This document shows, in pieces, positions 18,546-28,022 of a DNA stretch of 64,000 nt; position 1 is the stretch's first letter; every line of letters starts with the position of its first letter. The stretch spans positions 496,001-560,000 of the forward strand of contig CAVSZY010000003.1 in assembly GCA_963732585.1 (NCBI GenBank). Direction: 5' to 3'. The notes below the pieces were generated by a model that saw only the letters and a program-made list of their open reading frames with translations, was not told the DNA's origin and searched no databases. A program made the position numbers and the translations under genes. The DNA comes from WLMZ01 sp963732585. GTDB taxonomy: Bacteria; Actinomycetota; Acidimicrobiia; Acidimicrobiales; Ilumatobacteraceae.

Positions 18546-20351
18546 CTAATCAGTGTGCAGCGTCACGGATCTCAACGCTGCCGCGAGATCGGTCATCAAC
18601 CTGGTGAGCAGCTCGCCATCGACGTCGGCGGGCAACATCGCCGCTACCTCGTACAGCGATAACCCTCCAGCGGCCGCGGCAAGGTTGGAAGCGGCGACCA
18701 CCGGGAGATGCTGTTCGACGACGCGACGGGCGGCTTCGTTGGCCATCAGTTCGGCGAAGGGCGCATCGACGGCCGCGGAGATTTGGCGCAACACGTCTCG
18801 CGACGGGAACTCACCGAAGGACGCATCGACCCGTTGACGTTGCTTGTCGACGACCAAGTGCTGCGCCGTGATCGGGCCCGACGCTGGCAAACCCAGCCGC
18901 TCGAACTGCTCGGATGGCGCCTCGTTGCGCCGCATCAACTCGACCATCAGTTCGACCATGCGATGTTCAGCCACGGGATCGTTGATCGGATGCATCTGTT
19001 CGGGATCGGTGTGCAGATCGAACAGCATCGAACCAAACCGTTGGGTCACCGACCAGGCACCTCCGGGGATGCGCAGCAGCGGAAGCCCTTTACTGAATCC
19101 GAACGGCTCGGCGAGGGTGGCCGCGCGGAGTTCGTCGCCGATGAAGTCGTCCATTCGAGTGGGCATCAGTGTGTACTCGAACAGCGGTTCGTTCTCCTGC
19201 GTCGCCGCCGCACGCATGTAGACGTAGCGTCCATCGGTGACGTTGACGTGGCCGCCAAACGAGCCGAACAAGCCTGCCTCGCGGAGCGGTCGATCGACGT
19301 CGGCGGTTGCCCCGAGCGAGCGACCCTCCATGTCGGCGGTGGCCTCGACGCCGAAGAAGTCGAGCACGGTGGGGGCGAGATCGATGGTTTGTACCAGAGC
19401 GCTACGCCGCAACGGTGCCTCGGCCGGTGAGGCGCTGTGGCGCGGATCCCACATCACCAACGGGAGGTGGATGTTGTCGTTGAACCACGGCTGGACATTC
19501 TTGGCCCACCAACCCCGTTCGCCGAGCATGAACCCGTGATCTGTGCCGACGATCAGCATCGTGTCGGCCCACAAGTCATGGCGATCGAAGGCATCGAGCA
19601 CCCGTCCAAGGGAGTGATCGCACATCGTCACCAGCGCGGCGTAGGACACTTGCACATGGCGACGGGACTCGTCGTCCTCGACGGCACGGGCATAGCGCGG
19701 CCAGGCGAATTCGGGGCCCTGATAAGAATCTGCATACAGGGCGCGGTAGTGCTCGGGTACGTGAAACGGCTCATGCGGGTCGAACGATTCGATCTGCAGA
19801 AACCATTGGTCCTCGCCATGGTTGGTGTCGATGAACTCGATGCCGGCATCGAAGACCTTGGTCTGGGGGAACTCGCCTTCGTCGCGTTGATAGCTGCGGT
19901 TGATCCAGTCCTGACGCCACCGTCGAGCTTTGGCCGGAGGGACACTCGGGGGGATCACCGGGTCGGCGACATGCCCCTTCCAGGTATCGCCCTCCTGGCC
20001 ACGCATGAATTCCCAGGTACGAAACGCCGTGTGGTAGGTGGCGCCACCCGGCTCAAAGTAGTGCTGGTGATCGGTGACCAGGTGGGTATACACCTGATGT
20101 CGATCGAGGATCCGCGGCATCGAATCGTCGAACGGTTCCAGCGGCCCCCAGCCGCGATGCAGAAAGTTGAGCCGTCCCGTGTGCATCTCGCGGCGGGCCG
20201 GGATGCACGGCATCGAACCGCCGTAACAGTTGTCGAAGACCACGCCGCGCTGCGCTAAGCGCTCAAAGTTTGGTGCCACCACCCAGTCGTTGCCGTAGAT
20301 CGGCAGGTAACGCCGGTTGAGGCTGTCGAAGAGAACAAAGACCGCCTTCAT
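18546..20351 (-). CDS. Type I formylglycine-dependent sulfatase
   Basis: 601 aa from ATG 20351, which overlaps the upstream TetR stop (ATGA). Metal-binding Asp9 in VLFDSLNRRY, the formylglycine signature Cys49-x-Pro-x-Arg53 (MPCIPARREMHTGR), and the second metal site in GTDHGFMLGERG. The N-terminus starts directly in the first beta-strand with no signal peptide, so the enzyme is cytoplasmic. Type I sulfatases need FGE to oxidise the Cys; an FGE is encoded at the head of the same operon. It hydrolyses a sulfate ester, or possibly a related phosphate ester. The C-terminal ~120 residues are helical and of no family I recognise. Substrate inferred to be a sulfated glycan fragment. Confidence 0.88.
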   Translation of the reverse strand: MKAVFVLFDSLNRRYLPIYGNDWVVAPNFERLAQRGVVFDNCYGGSMPCIPARREMHTGRLNFLHRGWGPLEPFDDSMPRILDRHQVYTHLVTDHQHYFEPGGATYHTAFRTWEFMRGQEGDTWKGHVADPVIPPSVPPAKARRWRQDWINRSYQRDEGEFPQTKVFDAGIEFIDTNHGEDQWFLQIESFDPHEPFHVPEHYRALYADSYQGPEFAWPRYARAVEDDESRRHVQVSYAALVTMCDHSLGRVLDAFDRHDLWADTMLIVGTDHGFMLGERGWWAKNVQPWFNDNIHLPLVMWDPRHSASPAEAPLRRSALVQTIDLAPTVLDFFGVEATADMEGRSLGATADVDRPLREAGLFGSFGGHVNVTDGRYVYMRAAATQENEPLFEYTLMPTRMDDFIGDELRAATLAEPFGFSKGLPLLRIPGGAWSVTQRFGSMLFDLHTDPEQMHPINDPVAEHRMVELMVELMRRNEAPSEQFERLGLPASGPITAQHLVVDKQRQRVDASFGEFPSRDVLRQISAAVDAPFAELMANEAARRVVEQHLPVVAASNLAAAAGGLSLYEVAAMLPADVDGELLTRLMTDLAAALRSVTLHTD

Positions 20352-20947
20352 GAAGTAACGAAGGCTCGGCGCAAGGCAGCGATCTGGCGCCAATGGTCGA
20401 TGTCGTTACCCGCCAACAGCGTTTGATAGCGCAAGCCGTCGGCCGCGCCAGCGAGCAGCTTGGCGATGTCGCCAGCGCCGATGTCGGCCCTGATCAGCCC
20501 GCCCGCCTGCTCGATGGCTGCCTGCTCGGCGAGCATCGTCAACAGGCGCGCATACCGTTCGGCGAAGAAGGCGTGAGCGGGGTGTTCGGGATTGAGAGCT
20601 TCCGTTGACAGCACTGCGAACAAGCGGACCAGTTCCGGTCGCTGGGCGTTCTTGCGCAGCACCGTCTCCATGGCATCGAAGACGTTGCCGCCGTCGGCAA
20701 ATACCGCATCGAACGTGCTGAAATCCTCACGCTCGCGCAGTTCGACGACGGCCATCAAAATGGCGTCCTTGTTCGGGAAGTGGTGGATCAGCCCGGGTTG
20801 GCTGAGGCCTGCGGCGCCGGCGATAAGGGCGATCGTTCCGCCGCGATAGCCATGGTGCGAAAAGACGCTGATCGCCGCGTCGAGGATCTCCATCTGGCGT
20901 GCTGTGTAGTGAGCGGTCGGATCGAGCACCGCTTCGCCAACGTTCAC
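20348..20947 (-). CDS. TetR/AcrR-family regulator of the sulfatase/transport operon
   Basis: 199 aa from GTG 20947, overlapping the upstream permease stop by four bases (GTGA) and the downstream sulfatase start by four. N-terminal helix-turn-helix: ILDAAISVFSHHGYRGGTIALIAGAAGLSQPGLIHHFPNKD. Being embedded and coupled on both sides, it most likely senses a substrate or product of this pathway and represses the operon. The operator is not identified. Confidence 0.88.
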   Translation of the reverse strand: MNVGEAVLDPTAHYTARQMEILDAAISVFSHHGYRGGTIALIAGAAGLSQPGLIHHFPNKDAILMAVVELREREDFSTFDAVFADGGNVFDAMETVLRKNAQRPELVRLFAVLSTEALNPEHPAHAFFAERYARLLTMLAEQAAIEQAGGLIRADIGAGDIAKLLAGAADGLRYQTLLAGNDIDHWRQIAALRRAFVTS

Positions 20948-21792
20948 GAGCGTGGATCCAAGGCGTCGCGGGCCGCGTCAGCGATCATGTTCAGGCTGAG
21001 CACCATGCCGGCGATCGCCAGCCCAGGAAACACTCCGTACCACCATGCTTTGGCAATATATCTCTGGCTATCGGAGAGCATGCCGCCCCACGAAGGAGCG
21101 GGCTGTTGAATCCCGACTCCGAGGAAGCTCAACCCCGCCTCGATCAACACGGCGACGCCCATGAAAAGAGCAGCCTGGACGATGACAGGGCCCAAGGAGT
21201 TGGGCAGCAGGTGCCCGAGAAAGATACGCCGTGGCCGAACTCCGAGGGCACCCGCAGCCTCGATATAGCCGATGTTCATCTGCTGCAATCCGGATCCGTA
21301 GGCCACACGAGCGAGGGCGGGCGCGGCAGCGATACCGACCGAGAGCGTGATCGCGGTCAGGCCCGGTCCGGTCGCGGTGGCGATCGTGATACCGAGCAAC
21401 ACGGCGGGAATGGCGAAGACACCTTCCCAGAAGCGCATGATCAACTGACCGAGACGACCGCCGCGGAAGGCAGCGTAGAACCCGCTCAGCGAGCCGATAG
21501 CAACACCAACAAGCACGGCGATGAGCCCGACTCGCAAGGCAACCGAGGTGGCGTAGACGACGCGGGAAAAGATGTCGCGACCGATCGGGTCGGTGCCGAA
21601 CAGGTGATACTGACTTGGGCCTTTCAACACATCACGGCGGAACGTCTTGTTGGCGGCGTACGGAGCGATCAGCCCAGGGGCGATCGCTGCGGCGATGTAG
21701 ACGAGCATGATCAACGACCCGGCGATACCGAGTGGATTGCGCACGAACTTGCGCGCCGCGCGACGCCAGGGGGAAATCGGGCCTGCGCTCAT
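20944..21792 (-). CDS. ABC transporter permease, DppC/OppC type
   Basis: 282 aa from ATG 21792, overlapping the preceding permease stop. N-terminal OppC_N segment (FVRNPLGIAGSLIML), then about five further membrane helices. The binding-protein-dependent EAA loop is EAAGALGVRPRRIFLGHLLPN. The motif FLGVGIQQPAPSWG is typical of the DppC subfamily. It pairs with the DppB-type permease to form the channel. Confidence 0.92.
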   Translation of the reverse strand: MSAGPISPWRRAARKFVRNPLGIAGSLIMLVYIAAAIAPGLIAPYAANKTFRRDVLKGPSQYHLFGTDPIGRDIFSRVVYATSVALRVGLIAVLVGVAIGSLSGFYAAFRGGRLGQLIMRFWEGVFAIPAVLLGITIATATGPGLTAITLSVGIAAAPALARVAYGSGLQQMNIGYIEAAGALGVRPRRIFLGHLLPNSLGPVIVQAALFMGVAVLIEAGLSFLGVGIQQPAPSWGGMLSDSQRYIAKAWWYGVFPGLAIAGMVLSLNMIADAARDALDPRS

Positions 21793-22727
21793 CGTCGGAT
21801 CCTCGGGTCGATGATGCCGTACGACAACTCGACCAGCAGGTTGACGAGGGCGAACCAGAACACGGCGAGCAGGACGATGCCCTGAACGAGCGGGTAGTCG
21901 CGCGTTTGGATGCCGCCAATGAGCAGCATGCCGATGCCGGGCCTGGTGAAGACGCGTTCGACGACGACGGTGCCGCCGATGAGGAATCCGAGTTGCAATC
22001 CAATAATGGTCATCGTCGGGATCAATGCGTTGGGGAACGCGTGACGCCAGATCACCCGACGTCCGCTCGCTCCTTTGGCCTTCGCGGTGCGGACGTAGTC
22101 GCCGGTCAAGGCTTCGAGCATGGCGCTGCGGACAAAACGAGCGATCGTCATTCCTTGAACCAAACCGAGTGCTGCGGCCGGCATCAACGTCGATTTCAAC
22201 CCGGCCACGGGCTCGCTGAAGTAGCTGACGTAGCCGGACGCGGGGAGCCACTTCAGCCGCACGCTGAAGACCATCAGTGCCAACAGCCCGAGCCAGAAGG
22301 TGGGAAATCCGAGGGTTAGCGCACCGACTGCGGAGATGATCACATCGGTTGGTTTTCGGGCCCGGGTGGCGGCGAGCACACCGAGTGGAATGCCGATCAG
22401 CAGGGCGATGGACATCGACATGGCGACGAGTTCGAGCGTCGGTCGCAGGGCGTCGATCGCCAGCGTCGACACCGGTCGGGAATATTGCACCGAGGTCCCG
22501 AAGTCGCCGGTGGCAACGTTTCCGAGCCAGGTGAGGTATTGCGCGGGTACCGGACGATCGAGTCCGTTTGCTTTGCGAATCGCTTCCACTTGCTCGATCG
22601 GGGCGTCTGGCCCGGCGAGGATACGCGCCGGATCACCCGGCACCGAACGGAGAATGACGAACAGCGCAAAGCTGACGACGAGCAACGTCATCAACGCTTG
22701 GGCGATACGCGAGAGAACGAATCTCAT
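21789..22727 (-). CDS. ABC transporter permease, DppB/OppB type
   Basis: 312 aa from ATG 22727, overlapping the ATPase stop by four bases. Six membrane helices and the OppB hallmarks RSVPGDPARILAG near the N-terminus, an EALTGDYVRTAKAKG coupling loop, and VVERVFTRPGIGMLL. It forms the heterodimeric membrane channel with the DppC-type protein next to it. The Opp/Dpp class carries peptides but also oligosaccharides in several bacteria. Confidence 0.92.
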   Translation of the reverse strand: MRFVLSRIAQALMTLLVVSFALFVILRSVPGDPARILAGPDAPIEQVEAIRKANGLDRPVPAQYLTWLGNVATGDFGTSVQYSRPVSTLAIDALRPTLELVAMSMSIALLIGIPLGVLAATRARKPTDVIISAVGALTLGFPTFWLGLLALMVFSVRLKWLPASGYVSYFSEPVAGLKSTLMPAAALGLVQGMTIARFVRSAMLEALTGDYVRTAKAKGASGRRVIWRHAFPNALIPTMTIIGLQLGFLIGGTVVVERVFTRPGIGMLLIGGIQTRDYPLVQGIVLLAVFWFALVNLLVELSYGIIDPRIRR

Positions 22728-24787
22728 CGCACGACCACCTGTTGGAACCGTTGCGCAGCGGTCGACGCCCGATGGCAGGCGACGAAGCGCTCGCTCGAAT
22801 CTGCGTCGCTTGACCCGACGGCCACAAGCGCGGGAACACTCTGGGTGCAGGCCAACTCGGCGATTGGGCAGCGTGATGCAAACCGGCACCCAGCGGGCGA
22901 CTCGCCGAAATCGGTGCTGGCCTCGAAACCCCCGGGCTCGCCGACGCGCTGGCCTGGCACCGAAGCGACGAGCAACTGCGTGTAGGGGTGCCGCGGATCG
23001 TGAAGAATGTCGGCAGCGGCGCCGCGCTCGACGACCCTCCCGAGGTACATCACCGCGATCTCGTCGGCAAGTTGATGCACCACGCCAAGGTCGTGGGAGA
23101 TGAACAGATAGCCGACCCCGAGACGACGCTGCAGGTCGGCGAGTAGGCCGAGAATTTGAGCTTGGATCGAGACATCCAGGGCCGACACCGGTTCGTCGAG
23201 CACCAGCACCGAGGGCTCCAGACCGAGTGCCCGGGCGATGGCCACGCGCTGGCGCTGGCCGCCGGAAAGTTCGTTGGGATAGCGATCGAGGTGGTCGATA
23301 TCGAGGGCGACCAGTTCGAGCAGTTCTCGGGTGCGGGCCTGTGCTCGTGCGCTGCTGAGGAGACCCTGCTGGACCATCGGCTCGGCGATCAACTCGCCGA
23401 CCGTCTGGCGCGGGTTGAGCGACGAGGTCGGGTCCTGAAAGATGAGCTGGGCGCGAGTGCGCGCCCGGCGCAGTTCGCGAGGCGAAAGGGCGAGGAAATC
23501 CGTGTCGCCGAGTGTCACCCGCCCGGCGGTCGGCTCGATCAAGCGCAGCACAGCCCGAGCCGCGGTGGTCTTGCCGCATCCGGATTCGCCGACGAGCGCC
23601 AGCGTGCGGCCAGGGAAGACTTCGAGATCGAGATGATCGACGGCGGTCAGGCGCGAAGCGCGGCGCCCTCTGCCGAGCGGGTAGATTTTGACCAATCCGT
23701 CGACGTGGAGGTGAGCCCCCGGGAGATCGCCCGACGCCACAGGAGCGGCCGATGAGGTCGGCAACGATGGCTCGATTGTCGTTGGGCCGGGCAGGAAACA
23801 CGAGACGGCGGACGCGCCCGCCTGGGCCGCCGCAGTCGGCGGAGTCTCGCTTCGGCAACCGGCCGCATCGGTTGCACGGTGGCAACGCGGAGCGAAGGAA
23901 CAACCGACGATGACCACCGCAGCGTTCGGCGGAGAGCCCGGAATCGAACGCACCGAACCGCGAGGGGTGTCGAGTCGCGGTCGGCTCTGCAACAGCCCGG
24001 CGGTGTAGGGATGCTGTGCGTCGGACAGCACCTGTGTGGTGGGACCGGTCTCGATGATTCTGCCGTTGTACATCACCGCCACCCGATCGGCGGTGTCGCC
24101 GATGATCCCGAGATCGTGGCTGATCAGGATCATCGCCGCGCCGACTTCGGCGCGCACCTCCTCGAGGGTGCGCAGCACTTGGACTTGCGTCGTCACGTCG
24201 AGCGCCGTCGTTGGCTCGTCGGCGATGATCAGCAACGGCGAGTTGGCGATTGCCATGGCGATCATCACCCGTTGGCGCATGCCGCCGGACAACTCGTGAG
24301 GATATACCGCCAGTCGTTCGGCGGGGTTCTTGATACCAACACGGCCGAGCAGGTCGGTTGCGTGCGCCCGCGCGGCCTGGCGAGAAGTGGTCCGGTCGTG
24401 GATGCGGACAGCTTCGACCATTTGAGCACCGATGGTCATCACCGGGTTGAGCGATGACAACGGGTCTTGGAAGATCGTGCCGACCTGTGCGCCGCGAAGG
24501 CGTGAGAGGGTCGCTCGATCGGCGTTGGAGACGACGGCACCGTCGAATTGGATGACGCCGGATCGGCTCGCCCCGCCGGGAAGGAGGTCGATGATCGACA
24601 TCGCCGTCAGGCTCTTGCCGGAACCGGACTCGCCGACAATGCCGAGGACTTCGCCACGTCGCACCGTCAGCGACACGCCGTTGACGGCGCGCACTGGCCC
24701 GCGGCGCGACGGAAACGAAACGGTCAAGGCATCGATGCGAACCAACGCAGCGGTGTCCGCTGCACCGCTGCGTTGAGTATCCAACAT
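22724..24787 (-). CDS. Fused two-domain ABC ATPase (DppD-DppF type)
   Basis: 687 aa with two complete ATPase domains in one chain. Domain 1 (~15-330): Walker A GESGSGKS, signature LSGGMRQRV, Walker B LLIIADEPT. Domain 2 (~370-670): Walker A GESGCGKT, signature LSGGQRQRV, Walker B VLVLDEP. Each domain ends with the oligopeptide/dipeptide C-terminal motif (HPYT... then GCSFAPRC or GCRFASRC, likely iron-sulfur cysteines). Most Opp/Dpp systems have two separate ATPases of ~330 aa; the fusion is a known variant. It starts 28 bases after the solute-binding protein gene. Confidence 0.93.
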   Translation of the reverse strand: MLDTQRSGAADTAALVRIDALTVSFPSRRGPVRAVNGVSLTVRRGEVLGIVGESGSGKSLTAMSIIDLLPGGASRSGVIQFDGAVVSNADRATLSRLRGAQVGTIFQDPLSSLNPVMTIGAQMVEAVRIHDRTTSRQAARAHATDLLGRVGIKNPAERLAVYPHELSGGMRQRVMIAMAIANSPLLIIADEPTTALDVTTQVQVLRTLEEVRAEVGAAMILISHDLGIIGDTADRVAVMYNGRIIETGPTTQVLSDAQHPYTAGLLQSRPRLDTPRGSVRSIPGSPPNAAVVIVGCSFAPRCHRATDAAGCRSETPPTAAAQAGASAVSCFLPGPTTIEPSLPTSSAAPVASGDLPGAHLHVDGLVKIYPLGRGRRASRLTAVDHLDLEVFPGRTLALVGESGCGKTTAARAVLRLIEPTAGRVTLGDTDFLALSPRELRRARTRAQLIFQDPTSSLNPRQTVGELIAEPMVQQGLLSSARAQARTRELLELVALDIDHLDRYPNELSGGQRQRVAIARALGLEPSVLVLDEPVSALDVSIQAQILGLLADLQRRLGVGYLFISHDLGVVHQLADEIAVMYLGRVVERGAAADILHDPRHPYTQLLVASVPGQRVGEPGGFEASTDFGESPAGCRFASRCPIAELACTQSVPALVAVGSSDADSSERFVACHRASTAAQRFQQVVVR

Positions 24788-24815
24788 CTGTTTGTCCCTG
24801 GGCTGGTCGGGCCGA

Positions 24816-26498
24816 CTACTTGGCGATGGTCACGTTGGTGAAGTCGAACGCACCGCGCAAGGTGGTCATGTTGCGCACGGCCGGGTCCAGGGCGATGGCA
24901 CCCGTGGCGTTGGCGACGGGGATGACGAAGGCCTCCTCGGTGACAAAAGCGTCGAGCGCTCGGTACGCCGCTAGGCGCTCGGCCGGATCGGTCATCACCG
25001 CTGCCTCGGCGATCATCGCGGTGTACTCGGGGTTGTCGTAGCCCGAGGCGTTACCCGTTGGGCGCAGCACCTGGGTGATGAAGACCAGCGACGGATCGCT
25101 ATCGGCGAACTGGTATTGGTGCGTGGCCATCTCGGGAATCGTTCCCGGCTGCGACATCGCCCCAGCCCAGGCGCCGACATCGGCCGACTGGATGTTCAGG
25201 GTGACCCCGATCGAGGCCAGGTCTGCCTGGTAGATGGGCAGGAACTGGTCGAGTGGCAGGATCGGCGGGCTCATGATGTCGATGGTCAGGCCACTGGCGC
25301 CAGCCTCATCGAGCAGCGCCTTGGCGGCGTCGAGGTCGAACGGTGTCACCGTGCCAGGATCGTCGGCGCGCACCGGTGAGGCCGGGGCATAGATGCTCGA
25401 TTCCGGCGTTCCGTGGCCGAGCAGGATTGTTTCGACGAAGCGCTCACGGTCGAAGGCCAAGCTCAGCGCTTGGCGGATCCGGGCATCGGTGATGCCAGCC
25501 GCCGTGGCGTTGACGGCGAGGTCCATATTGCCTGGCGAGGGAAGCTCGCGAACGGTCAGGCCAGCCGACTCGAGGCCGTCGAGTTGGGTGACGTCGGCAC
25601 CCATCAACACGTCGATATCGCCCGCTTGGGCGGCGAGTGCCGCTGCGGTGGCGTCGGCGAACTCGCGCAGTTCGAGGGCGTCGAGCAGCGCCTTGTCGCC
25701 CCAGTAAGCATCGTTTTTGTTCAGCGTCAGCCCTGTCCGTGGGGTGAAGTCGGCAAGTACAAATGGTCCGGTACCGATGCCGCTATCGAAGGCCCCCGGT
25801 TTGGCGACCCTGGCGATGCTGAACAACGCATAGAGCTCGGGGATCGGGGTTGCCATGGCCAGTTCGATCGTCGTCTCGTCGATAATCGTCGGCGTCACCT
25901 TGGCCCACGAGTTTCCGCCCTGCAGGCCGGTAGCCGGGTCTTTGAACCAATTGATGTTGGCGACGGCGGCCTCGGCGTTCCACGGGGTGCCGTCGTGAAA
26001 GGTTGCGCCGCTGCGCAGCTTGAGTGTCATCGTCAAGCCATCGTCGCTGGCCTCCCAGGATTCGGCGAGCATCGGAATCGGGGTGCCGGCCTCGTCGATG
26101 GCGATGAACGGGTCGAACAATGAGTCGCGGAAGGGGAAACTCGCGGCACCGAAAGGATTCGGGGTCAATTTGTCGACCGCACCGACGTAGCCGGCAACCA
26201 GCGTGCCCCCTGGTTCGCCCGGTTCCTCGGTCGATGGGGTCGCCGGAGTGGTGTCGGCAACCTCGGTCACGGGCGCTGCGGGGTCGGTCTCCGGCGTCGC
26301 AGGCTGGGCCTCGGTGGTGTCGGGCTGCGCCACTGTCGCCGGCGCAGCAGCAGTGGGCTCGACCGCGGCGCTCGTTGGCTCGCTCGACGGTTCGTCGGCG
26401 TTCGGGTCAGCGCAGGCCGAGGTCATCAAGACCATGGCGCCGAATGCTGCGGCGAGCTTGCGTCGACGGGTGCTGGAGTTGCCAAAGCGAATGTTCAT
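24816..26498 (-). CDS. Lipoprotein solute-binding protein, family 5 (Opp/Dpp class)
   Basis: 560 aa. Signal peptide with lipobox TSAC (Cys29), a Pro/Thr/Ala/Glu-rich tether of ~65 residues, then an SBP_bac_5 fold: PMLAESWEASDDGLTMTLKLRSGATFHDG, GTGPFVLADF, RQALSLAFDRE. It captures the ligand outside the membrane for the permeases and fused ATPase encoded downstream. The ligand cannot be read from sequence; the glycosidase 15 bases upstream and the sulfatase downstream point to a sulfated saccharide or glycoside rather than a peptide. Confidence 0.9.
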   Translation of the reverse strand: MNIRFGNSSTRRRKLAAAFGAMVLMTSACADPNADEPSSEPTSAAVEPTAAAPATVAQPDTTEAQPATPETDPAAPVTEVADTTPATPSTEEPGEPGGTLVAGYVGAVDKLTPNPFGAASFPFRDSLFDPFIAIDEAGTPIPMLAESWEASDDGLTMTLKLRSGATFHDGTPWNAEAAVANINWFKDPATGLQGGNSWAKVTPTIIDETTIELAMATPIPELYALFSIARVAKPGAFDSGIGTGPFVLADFTPRTGLTLNKNDAYWGDKALLDALELREFADATAAALAAQAGDIDVLMGADVTQLDGLESAGLTVRELPSPGNMDLAVNATAAGITDARIRQALSLAFDRERFVETILLGHGTPESSIYAPASPVRADDPGTVTPFDLDAAKALLDEAGASGLTIDIMSPPILPLDQFLPIYQADLASIGVTLNIQSADVGAWAGAMSQPGTIPEMATHQYQFADSDPSLVFITQVLRPTGNASGYDNPEYTAMIAEAAVMTDPAERLAAYRALDAFVTEEAFVIPVANATGAIALDPAVRNMTTLRGAFDFTNVTIAK

Positions 26499-26513
26499 GT
26501 GTTCCCCCAGGGA

Positions 26514-27989
26514 CTAGGCGTTCCAGATGAATCTGGCGAATGAATTGGTTGGAATGACGGCGCGCCGGTTGGGTACCAGCGAGGTGATTGGCGGGGTGCC
26601 AAAGGCGAACGTCTGGCGCAAAAGCGGCGTGTGGATGAGTTCGGCGATCGCTGGCGAACCGTCGGCGATGCCGTCGAGATCGACGCTCAGGTCGGCGCCT
26701 GACATATTGTGCACGAACGCTGTGCGCTTGGTGCCTGCGTCGAGGACCGTCGCCGTGACGTCGGCGAACTGCTCGCCCGGGCCGACGGCGGCAACCCGGT
26801 TCGTTGCGCCGTCGATGGTCGCCTGATGAACGCTGACGGTGCCCTCGGCAACATCGAGTGCCTCACCGAACCAGCGGAAGATGTCGTACGCACCGATGGC
26901 GACGTACTGCTCTTCGGAGGCCACCCGGCGCATCGCCGACCAGATCCGGCCATCGAAGTAGAGGCTGTGGTTGAGTGCCTGGGTGATCGATGGGTGGCGC
27001 AGGAACTCCTGCAATTGGCGGGCCAAGACCTGTACCCAGGCGCCGGTGACGACGGGGTTTTCGCCGCGATAAAAGGCAATGTTCTCGCCGACGCCCCACT
27101 CCGTGAACCAAATTTCCTTGCCACCCGTCAGGCGATCGAGCAGCGCGACCTGGCGGCGGGTGCCCTGCTCGACACGGGCCAGCAAGGCCTCGGTAACCTG
27201 CATCGCCGTCGCCTCGGAGTCGAGCGACGAGACGGTGCGCACCACGCCCGCAAGCGCGGCGCGGGCCGGGCCAATCGCGTCGGCCATACCGAACGAGTCG
27301 TTCATCAAGCTGATCATCTCTGGATAAAAGTGCACGACCGTCGCGTCGAAGTTGTGGCCTTCAAGGGCTGCATCCCAGCCGGCGAAGTACTCCGCCATGA
27401 AGTCGCTCGGCTCGTCGCCGTCAAGCCGCGAGCCGGCGCTGAGCACGGCAAACTTGGTGTGCGCTGGCAACAGCGGCCTGATTGCGTCGACGTAGTGCTG
27501 GCTGATGGCTAGCGTCGCCTCCGAATTGGGAAAGCGCTCAGCGCCACCAAGGAACGCCGCAAAGTACAGTTCGTTGCCCAGTTCGATGCGCGTCGGCACG
27601 ACACCTTTGGCGAGCAGGTGCTGCACCCAGGCCACCTGATCCTCGACGGTGGTCGATTGGATATTCAAGACCAGGTTGAACTCGGCCCCGCACTCGGCGG
27701 CAAAGACGGCAAAGTCTTCCGCTGAAGAACCCTGCGGGTGCAGCCGAATCGCGTCTTGCGCCCCGGCCCGAAACGACCCGGGAAACGTGTCCGGTACGGC
27801 GACACGGCCGCTGCGCCAGTCCCAATGGTTGGCTATCAGGCCGCCAGGGAAGCGAAACAGCCCGGCACGCAGATTGGCGAACAACGGCCCGGCCTTGGGA
27901 TCTTCAAACGGGATATCCCACATCAGGGGCGTGTTGAACCCCGTGAAGCGGTCGTGCAGAATCCGACTTTGCCCCAACCCAACACGCAT
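26514..27989 (-). CDS. Clan GH-A glycoside hydrolase (GH51/GH79-like), cytoplasmic
   Basis: 491 aa from ATG 27989 (GGGGAT upstream). A (beta/alpha)8 barrel is indicated by RFPGGLIANHWDW (residues 46-58), the acid/base Glu140 in RIELGNELYF and the nucleophile Glu297 in EIWFTEWGV. The N-E and E-W placement is clan GH-A. After the barrel there is a C-terminal beta-domain (~380-491). Overall layout is closest to GH51 arabinofuranosidases and GH79 glucuronidase/heparanase-like enzymes; I cannot choose between them by eye. No signal peptide, so it works on imported substrate. Second gene of the sulfatase operon, 33 bases after the FGE gene. Confidence 0.72.
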   Translation of the reverse strand: MRVGLGQSRILHDRFTGFNTPLMWDIPFEDPKAGPLFANLRAGLFRFPGGLIANHWDWRSGRVAVPDTFPGSFRAGAQDAIRLHPQGSSAEDFAVFAAECGAEFNLVLNIQSTTVEDQVAWVQHLLAKGVVPTRIELGNELYFAAFLGGAERFPNSEATLAISQHYVDAIRPLLPAHTKFAVLSAGSRLDGDEPSDFMAEYFAGWDAALEGHNFDATVVHFYPEMISLMNDSFGMADAIGPARAALAGVVRTVSSLDSEATAMQVTEALLARVEQGTRRQVALLDRLTGGKEIWFTEWGVGENIAFYRGENPVVTGAWVQVLARQLQEFLRHPSITQALNHSLYFDGRIWSAMRRVASEEQYVAIGAYDIFRWFGEALDVAEGTVSVHQATIDGATNRVAAVGPGEQFADVTATVLDAGTKRTAFVHNMSGADLSVDLDGIADGSPAIAELIHTPLLRQTFAFGTPPITSLVPNRRAVIPTNSFARFIWNA

Positions 27990-28022
27990 CGTTCATCCCC
28001 ATGACTCGGTGTTGGGCGCACC

